A DNA stretch of 17,462 bases, taken from an uncultured Synergistaceae bacterium (GTDB lineage Bacteria; Synergistota; Synergistia; Synergistales; Aminobacteriaceae). Made by a program: the position numbers and the translations under genes. The notes beneath the pieces were generated by a model. It worked only from the letters and a program-made list of their open reading frames with translations. It had not been told where the DNA came from and made no database searches. Below, piece by piece: positions 13,968 through 17,462 of this stretch. The DNA lies in assembly GCA_937870605.1 (NCBI GenBank), contig CALMZW010000279.1:1-17462 (forward strand). Direction: 5' to 3'. How positions within the stretch are numbered: position 1 is the stretch's first letter; the number at the start of each line of letters is the position of its first letter.

Positions 13968-14630
13968 CTGTCCCTTCCGTACTGGGATTCGCACGTGGAC
14001 ATGGAGGTTGCGTCCTGGTTCCCGTTGGGGGTCGATTTCTGTCCCGTGTCGATCAATTCCCTGTTCAGCGCGGACCTCGAGACGGTCGCTTCCTGTGCGC
14101 TCTCGCTGGGAAGCGAGTTTTTCTGCATGAGCAGCCTCAGGAGCGGAAACGTGGGGAGCCTTCTGCGAGACAGCATGCTCTTCCCGGGCAGCGATACGCG
14201 GCTGGATCTCGGATTCACGATGGTCTTCGGATACTCCGCGGGAATGGAACGGATTGTCGAAGGAGCTCTCGGCGCGTACGCGAATCTGTCCGCAGGGGTG
14301 TCCAGTTGTCGCGTCTGGGATCGGGATATGCCCCGCGAAGAGTTCAAGGCCATCGTTCTTGTCAGTCCTGATCCGTTTTTCGACGAGGAAGCCTTTCTGA
14401 TTTCGTTTTCCCGGTCGCTGGAAGCCGGGCCGTGTCAGAAAGAGATTCCCTTCTATGCGGAGCATTTCGGCTATGTCCGTTTTTTCATCCCCTTCGAAAC
14501 GGACAATCTTCAGGAACTGCAGATCAGCCGGCTGCTCCACGAAATGGAAAACGAGGAAACCCGAAAGTCGGTAGGTCCGTCTCCCGAGATACGTTTCCCC
14601 AGATTTCCGGAAATCCGGATAGAACGGTAG
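13968..14630 (+). CDS. Hypothetical protein between cheV and rpoD, probable CTG start
   Basis: I do not recognise this family. The frame is open from well inside cheV to TAG 14628-14630. A perfect AGGAGG (13955-13960) overlaps the cheV stop, and the only start-like codon at the right distance (7 nt) is CTG 13968, giving 220 residues (SLPYWDSHVDMEVASWF). Alternatives are ATG 13920 (overlaps cheV by 37 bp, no SD), GTG 13995 and ATG 14001 (weak SDs). The sequence looks like a soluble alpha/beta protein with no signal peptide or membrane helix. It contains FKAIVLVSPDPFFDEEAFLI and HFGYVRFFIPFETDNLQELQ, and its C-terminal tail is rich in Pro, Arg and Phe. Codon use matches its neighbours. Its position behind cheV suggests a signalling or adaptor role, but that is inference only. 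Confidence 0.75.
   Translation: MSLPYWDSHVDMEVASWFPLGVDFCPVSINSLFSADLETVASCALSLGSEFFCMSSLRSGNVGSLLRDSMLFPGSDTRLDLGFTMVFGYSAGMERIVEGALGAYANLSAGVSSCRVWDRDMPREEFKAIVLVSPDPFFDEEAFLISFSRSLEAGPCQKEIPFYAEHFGYVRFFIPFETDNLQELQISRLLHEMENEETRKSVGPSPEIRFPRFPEIRIER
14602..14615. promoter_or_regulatory. 14-bp perfect palindrome upstream of rpoD
   Basis: GATTTCCGGAAATC lies in the last codons of the preceding gene. It shares the ATTTC/GGAAAT half-sites with the inverted repeat at 14637-14651, and the two centres are about 35 bp apart, upstream of the rpoD -10 box. It may be one of a pair of operators. Confidence 0.35.
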
Positions 14631-14636
14631 GTCCTT

Positions 14637-14668
14637 CATTTCGCGGAAATGCTTTTTGAAGGTATAAT
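14637..14668 (+). promoter_or_regulatory. rpoD promoter region with overlapping inverted repeat
   Basis: A perfect TATAAT (14663-14668) lies 52 bases before rpoD. The matching -35 position reads TTCGCG (14640-14645) and is poor. It falls within an inverted repeat CATTTC-GCG-GAAATG (14637-14651). That repeat is followed by CTTTTTG, so it could also act as a weak terminator for the cheV unit. A protein bound at the repeat would cover the -35 region. Confidence 0.5.
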
Positions 14669-14720
14669 AAAAATTCACACTTGAACGCGCCGCACCGTCG
14701 GCAGGAGGGACCGCATCGAA

Positions 14721-15920
14721 ATGAAAGAAACGAAACCGGTGGAGGGCAGCATCCTGAAAGACGGCATGACGAGCGATATGTCTCCGGAGAATCAGGGGAA
14801 AATCCATGAGCTGATCCGCGAAGCACAGGGCAGGGGAAAGGGCAGCGTCACGCAGGAGGACATAGAAAAGGCGTTTCATGACGATATGTGGAATGCCGAC
14901 CTGCTGGACAGCGTCTATACCGCTCTTCTGGATCACGGTCTCAAGGTGCAGGAAGACGAGGCCGAAAGCGAGCCGGAGAGCGAGGCCGAGACGGACGAAG
15001 AGCCCAAGGACGCCCGGGCCGCACGGGGAGCGGATGAGGATGCCCTCATTCAGCCGTCGCTTGACGGAGAGCCGGGCAAGCTTGATGATATCCCCCTGAC
15101 GGATCCCGTGCGCATGTATCTTCGCGAGATCGGCAAGGTTCCGCTTCTCGGGCCGGAGGAAGAAGTCGAACTCGCGAAACGCGTCGAAGCGGGCGATCCG
15201 GTCGCAAAACAGAAGATCATCGACGCGAATCTGCGTTTGGTCGTGAGTATCGCAAAAAAGTACATCGGACGCGGCATGCTCTTCCTCGACCTGATCCAGG
15301 AGGGAAACCTCGGGCTTATTCGCGCTGTCGAAAAATTCGATTACCGGAAGGGATTCAAATTCAGCACCTATGCCACGTGGTGGATCCGGCAGGCGATCAC
15401 GCGCGCGATTGCGGATCAGGCGCGGACGATTCGCGTCCCGGTGCACATGGTGGAGACGATCAACAAGATGGTGCGCGTCTCCCGCCAGCTCGTGCAGCGA
15501 TTGGGCCGCGAGCCGACGGACGAGGAAATTTCAAAGGAAATGGACATCGAGCCCGGGAAGGTCGAGGAAATTCGCCGAATCGCACAGCTCCCCGTTTCCC
15601 TCGAGACCCCCATCGGCGAGGAAGAAGACAGCCAGCTCGGAGACTTCATCGAAGACAGGGATCTCCCAAGTCCGGAAGAATCCGCGGCAAGCCATCTGCT
15701 GCGCGAGCAGATCGAGGAAATGCTCGATAACCTTTCCGAACGCGAACGCGAGGTCCTTCACTTCCGTTTCGGCCTTGAAGACGGCCGTTCCTATACGCTC
15801 GAAGAGGTCGGAAAGAAATTCGGCGTTACGCGCGAGCGTATCCGGCAGATTGAGGCGAAGGCGCTCAGAAAGCTCCGCCACCCCAGCAGAAGCAGAAAAC
15901 TCAGGGATTTTCTCGATTAA
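14721..15920 (+). CDS. rpoD: RNA polymerase primary sigma factor RpoD (sigma-70 / SigA)
   Basis: The protein has 399 residues, in the SigA size range. The start is ATG 14721 with GGAGGG about 11 nt upstream. Region 1.1 is present (about 24-78, KIHELIREAQGRGKGSVTQE). A strongly acidic linker follows (about 78-108), rich in Glu, Asp and Ser. Region 1.2 starts at DDIPLTDPVRMYLREIGKVP (122-141). Regions 2.1-2.4 cover about 165-240, with LDLIQEGNLGLIRAVEKFDY (189-208) and the -10 reading FSTYATWWIRQAITRAI (214-230). Region 3 spans about 245-320. Region 4 includes LSEREREVLHFRFGLEDG (338-355) and the -35 helix GVTRERIRQIEAKALRKLRH (368-387). It directs core polymerase to housekeeping promoters. In many bacteria dnaG is directly upstream; here an unknown gene and cheV occupy that place. 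Confidence 0.97.
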   Translation: MKETKPVEGSILKDGMTSDMSPENQGKIHELIREAQGRGKGSVTQEDIEKAFHDDMWNADLLDSVYTALLDHGLKVQEDEAESEPESEAETDEEPKDARAARGADEDALIQPSLDGEPGKLDDIPLTDPVRMYLREIGKVPLLGPEEEVELAKRVEAGDPVAKQKIIDANLRLVVSIAKKYIGRGMLFLDLIQEGNLGLIRAVEKFDYRKGFKFSTYATWWIRQAITRAIADQARTIRVPVHMVETINKMVRVSRQLVQRLGREPTDEEISKEMDIEPGKVEEIRRIAQLPVSLETPIGEEEDSQLGDFIEDRDLPSPEESAASHLLREQIEEMLDNLSEREREVLHFRFGLEDGRSYTLEEVGKKFGVTRERIRQIEAKALRKLRHPSRSRKLRDFLD

Positions 15921-15971
15921 GGCGTCCGTTGTCCGTAACGGCGCGCCCTCGTAGCGGAAGGGGATGAGCGC

Positions 15972-17462
15972 ATGCACGAGACCATTCTGCTCGTCCTGCA
16001 TTCAGGATGTTCTCTGGAACGGGATCTGAAACGATCTGTCGAAGAAAGCGGCTTTCGGGTTTCCGGAGTATTTTCTTCCGTTGAAGCGGCGGCTGAAGAG
16101 GGACGCGCCGACTATGCCCTTGTCGATATCGCTTTTTGCGAATCTCCGGAAGACGCGCAGTCTCTCCTCAGGCTTGCGCGATCCTGCGTTCTCGGTTTCG
16201 GCTGCGTTCTCCCCCAGGATGCGGGGGCCGCGGCGGCCCGAAGCGCCGCACAATCCGGAGCGACCTCGTTCCTGATCCATCCTTTTGAAAGCGTTCACGT
16301 CGCCTGTGAACTCGGAGCCGTTTTTGCCGGGAATTCGCTGCGAAAACAGGACGCCTTTTTTCGCGAAGCGCCGGTCGGCATCGCGTTGCTCGATTCCGAC
16401 GGAATCGCTCTCGACGTCAACGAGGCATTTCTGCATCTTTTCGATTTTCCCTCAAAATCGCACGTCCGGGGAAAGCTCCTTCGTGAACTGATCGCCGGCG
16501 GAACGATCGGGCTTCAGGCGATCGCCCTCGAACAGCTCGTCCTTCAGGGGAAACGCGTCTGCGTCGACACGAAGCGCAAACGGAGCGATGGCGCGGAGAT
16601 GGACGTCTCCTTGATCCACGCCCCCGCAACGCTCCCTTCGGGACGCACAGGCATTTTCTGTATCTACGAGGATATTTCGGAACGGAAGAAAAACGAAAAC
16701 CGCCTCCGGCGACAACTCCTTCGCGAGAAACTTTCTTCCCGGATTTCCCTCTCGGCGATGACGTCGTCGTTTCCGGAGCCGGTCATCAGCGAAGCCCTTC
16801 AGCACCTCGGGCTTTTCGCGGAAGCGGATCGGGCGCGTTTCGTTTCCCTTGAGGCCGGACCGTTCGGTGAACCTGCAACATGGACGCGAAGGACGATCCC
16901 GGATGTCGAAAATGACGGGATCGCCCATGCCCTTCGTCAGGAGAACTGGATGTGGAGCAGACTTACAACGGATCGCTTTCTGGTCATTGAGGATCTTCGC
17001 GCCCTCTGGGACAGAAGTTCCGTCGCCATGGAGCGACTCCGGGAACGAAGGATCGGGGGACTGCTCGCGGCGCCTGTCGTCTTGCGCGGCGTGGTCCTCG
17101 GCGCGTTCGTCCTCGAATGTATCGACAGGAAGAAATCGTGGGATATGGAAGAGATCGCTTTTCTCCGTTTTCTCGTCGAAATCTTTCGCGGAATGGCCGA
17201 GCAGAGCATTACGAAAGCAACCGTATCGGAGAACCGGAACCGGTATCACTCGATCTTCCAGGAATTCGGGTTTCCGCTTTTTCTCTGCACGGTTACCGGA
17301 GACACGCAGGGAGCGGGAGGAGATGTGCGTTTTTCCGAATGGAACGGACGTGGGGGAAAATATCTCGCGACCCGGGGTGTTTCCGATATGATCGGACGCT
17401 CCGTAAGGGACATCGATCCCTCGTTGGCCGCAGTGCTTCGGAACGTGACGCAAAGAGGCGGG
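15972..17462 (+). CDS. Multidomain sensor protein (pseudo-receiver, PAS, GAF, PAS), 3'-truncated by the window edge
   Basis: The frame is open from ATG 15972 to the last base, 497 complete codons without a stop. GGAAGGGG lies 8 nt upstream; an earlier ATG at 15964 is in another frame. Residues 1-120 look like a degenerate response-regulator receiver: a strand TILLVL, an Asp (D52) at the phospho-acceptor place in YALVDIAF, but no acidic pair, and His103 where receivers have Lys (FLIHPFE). A PAS domain follows (about 127-240: EAPVGIALLDSDGIALDVNE, ending EDISERKKNE), then a short linker helix. A GAF domain (about 255-412) ends in RIGGLLAAPVVLRGVVLGAF and FLVEIFRG. A second PAS begins at about 424. 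The output domain (kinase, GGDEF, HD-GYP or other) is beyond the window. It starts 51 bp after rpoD with no terminator between, so co-transcription is possible. Confidence 0.85.
   Translation, partial: MHETILLVLHSGCSLERDLKRSVEESGFRVSGVFSSVEAAAEEGRADYALVDIAFCESPEDAQSLLRLARSCVLGFGCVLPQDAGAAAARSAAQSGATSFLIHPFESVHVACELGAVFAGNSLRKQDAFFREAPVGIALLDSDGIALDVNEAFLHLFDFPSKSHVRGKLLRELIAGGTIGLQAIALEQLVLQGKRVCVDTKRKRSDGAEMDVSLIHAPATLPSGRTGIFCIYEDISERKKNENRLRRQLLREKLSSRISLSAMTSSFPEPVISEALQHLGLFAEADRARFVSLEAGPFGEPATWTRRTIPDVENDGIAHALRQENWMWSRLTTDRFLVIEDLRALWDRSSVAMERLRERRIGGLLAAPVVLRGVVLGAFVLECIDRKKSWDMEEIAFLRFLVEIFRGMAEQSITKATVSENRNRYHSIFQEFGFPLFLCTVTGDTQGAGGDVRFSEWNGRGGKYLATRGVSDMIGRSVRDIDPSLAAVLRNVTQRGG

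Noticed and set aside
13953..15446. 497-codon open frame on the minus strand across the hypothetical gene and rpoD
   Set aside because: It is antisense to rpoD and to the 13968 gene. It has no recognisable motif and its composition is typical of a shadow frame.
15921..15971. Possible terminator between rpoD and the sensor gene
   Set aside because: Only a 5-bp CCGTT/AACGG stem without a T-run is present.
16452..17453. 333-codon minus-strand frame at the right end (and 16002-16436 minus)
   Set aside because: The plus-strand frame from 15972 is open for all 1491 bases, has a strong SD and shows PAS and GAF motifs, so the minus-strand frames are shadows.

Overview
The window is a gene-dense bacterial chromosomal segment of moderately high GC. 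It has short intergenic gaps, clear Shine-Dalgarno (SD) sites and several textbook intrinsic terminators. The combination of a TAXI-type TRAP transporter with a fused permease, an SpoVS homologue, an RpiR-family regulator, CheV and a primary sigma factor with region 1.1 suggests an anaerobic member of the Synergistota (amino-acid or organic-acid fermenters). This is inferred from gene content and protein style only; no rRNA is present. I see no IS element, phage gene, tRNA, rRNA or CRISPR array. No stretch over about 300 bases lacks a gene.

Left part (1-5109): a 5'-truncated gene of unknown function is followed after 3 bp by a free-standing B3/B4 (PheRS editing-like) protein. A minus-strand cupin gene converges on them and ends in its own terminator. 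Divergent from the cupin gene is a TAXI TRAP transporter: the solute-binding protein, then a strong terminator, then the fused DctQM permease. A monocistronic spoVS follows, with its own promoter and terminator.

Centre (5260-8416): hisS and aspS form a tight two-gene operon (10 bp apart) closed by a long-stem terminator. That terminator also serves the converging rpiR-family gene.

Middle-right (8446-12892): two minus-strand genes, an ADP-ribosylglycohydrolase and an RpiR/SIS regulator, each have a promoter candidate. Divergent from the glycohydrolase is a HAD phosphatase, apparently co-transcribed with a DUF255 (YyaL-type) thioredoxin-fold protein.

Right part (12967-17462): cheV is followed by an unrecognised gene that seems to start at a rare CTG codon directly behind an SD overlapping the cheV stop. 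Next come rpoD and a large sensor gene (degenerate receiver, PAS, GAF, start of a second PAS) that runs off the window.

No dramatic new system such as a defence island or BGC is evident. The points that best repay a second look are the CTG-start orphan gene between cheV and rpoD, a pair of related palindromes at the rpoD promoter, the pseudo-receiver sensor next to rpoD, palindromes placed on the start sites of the TAXI and cheV transcripts, and an RpiR protein whose SIS domain lacks the usual phosphosugar serines.
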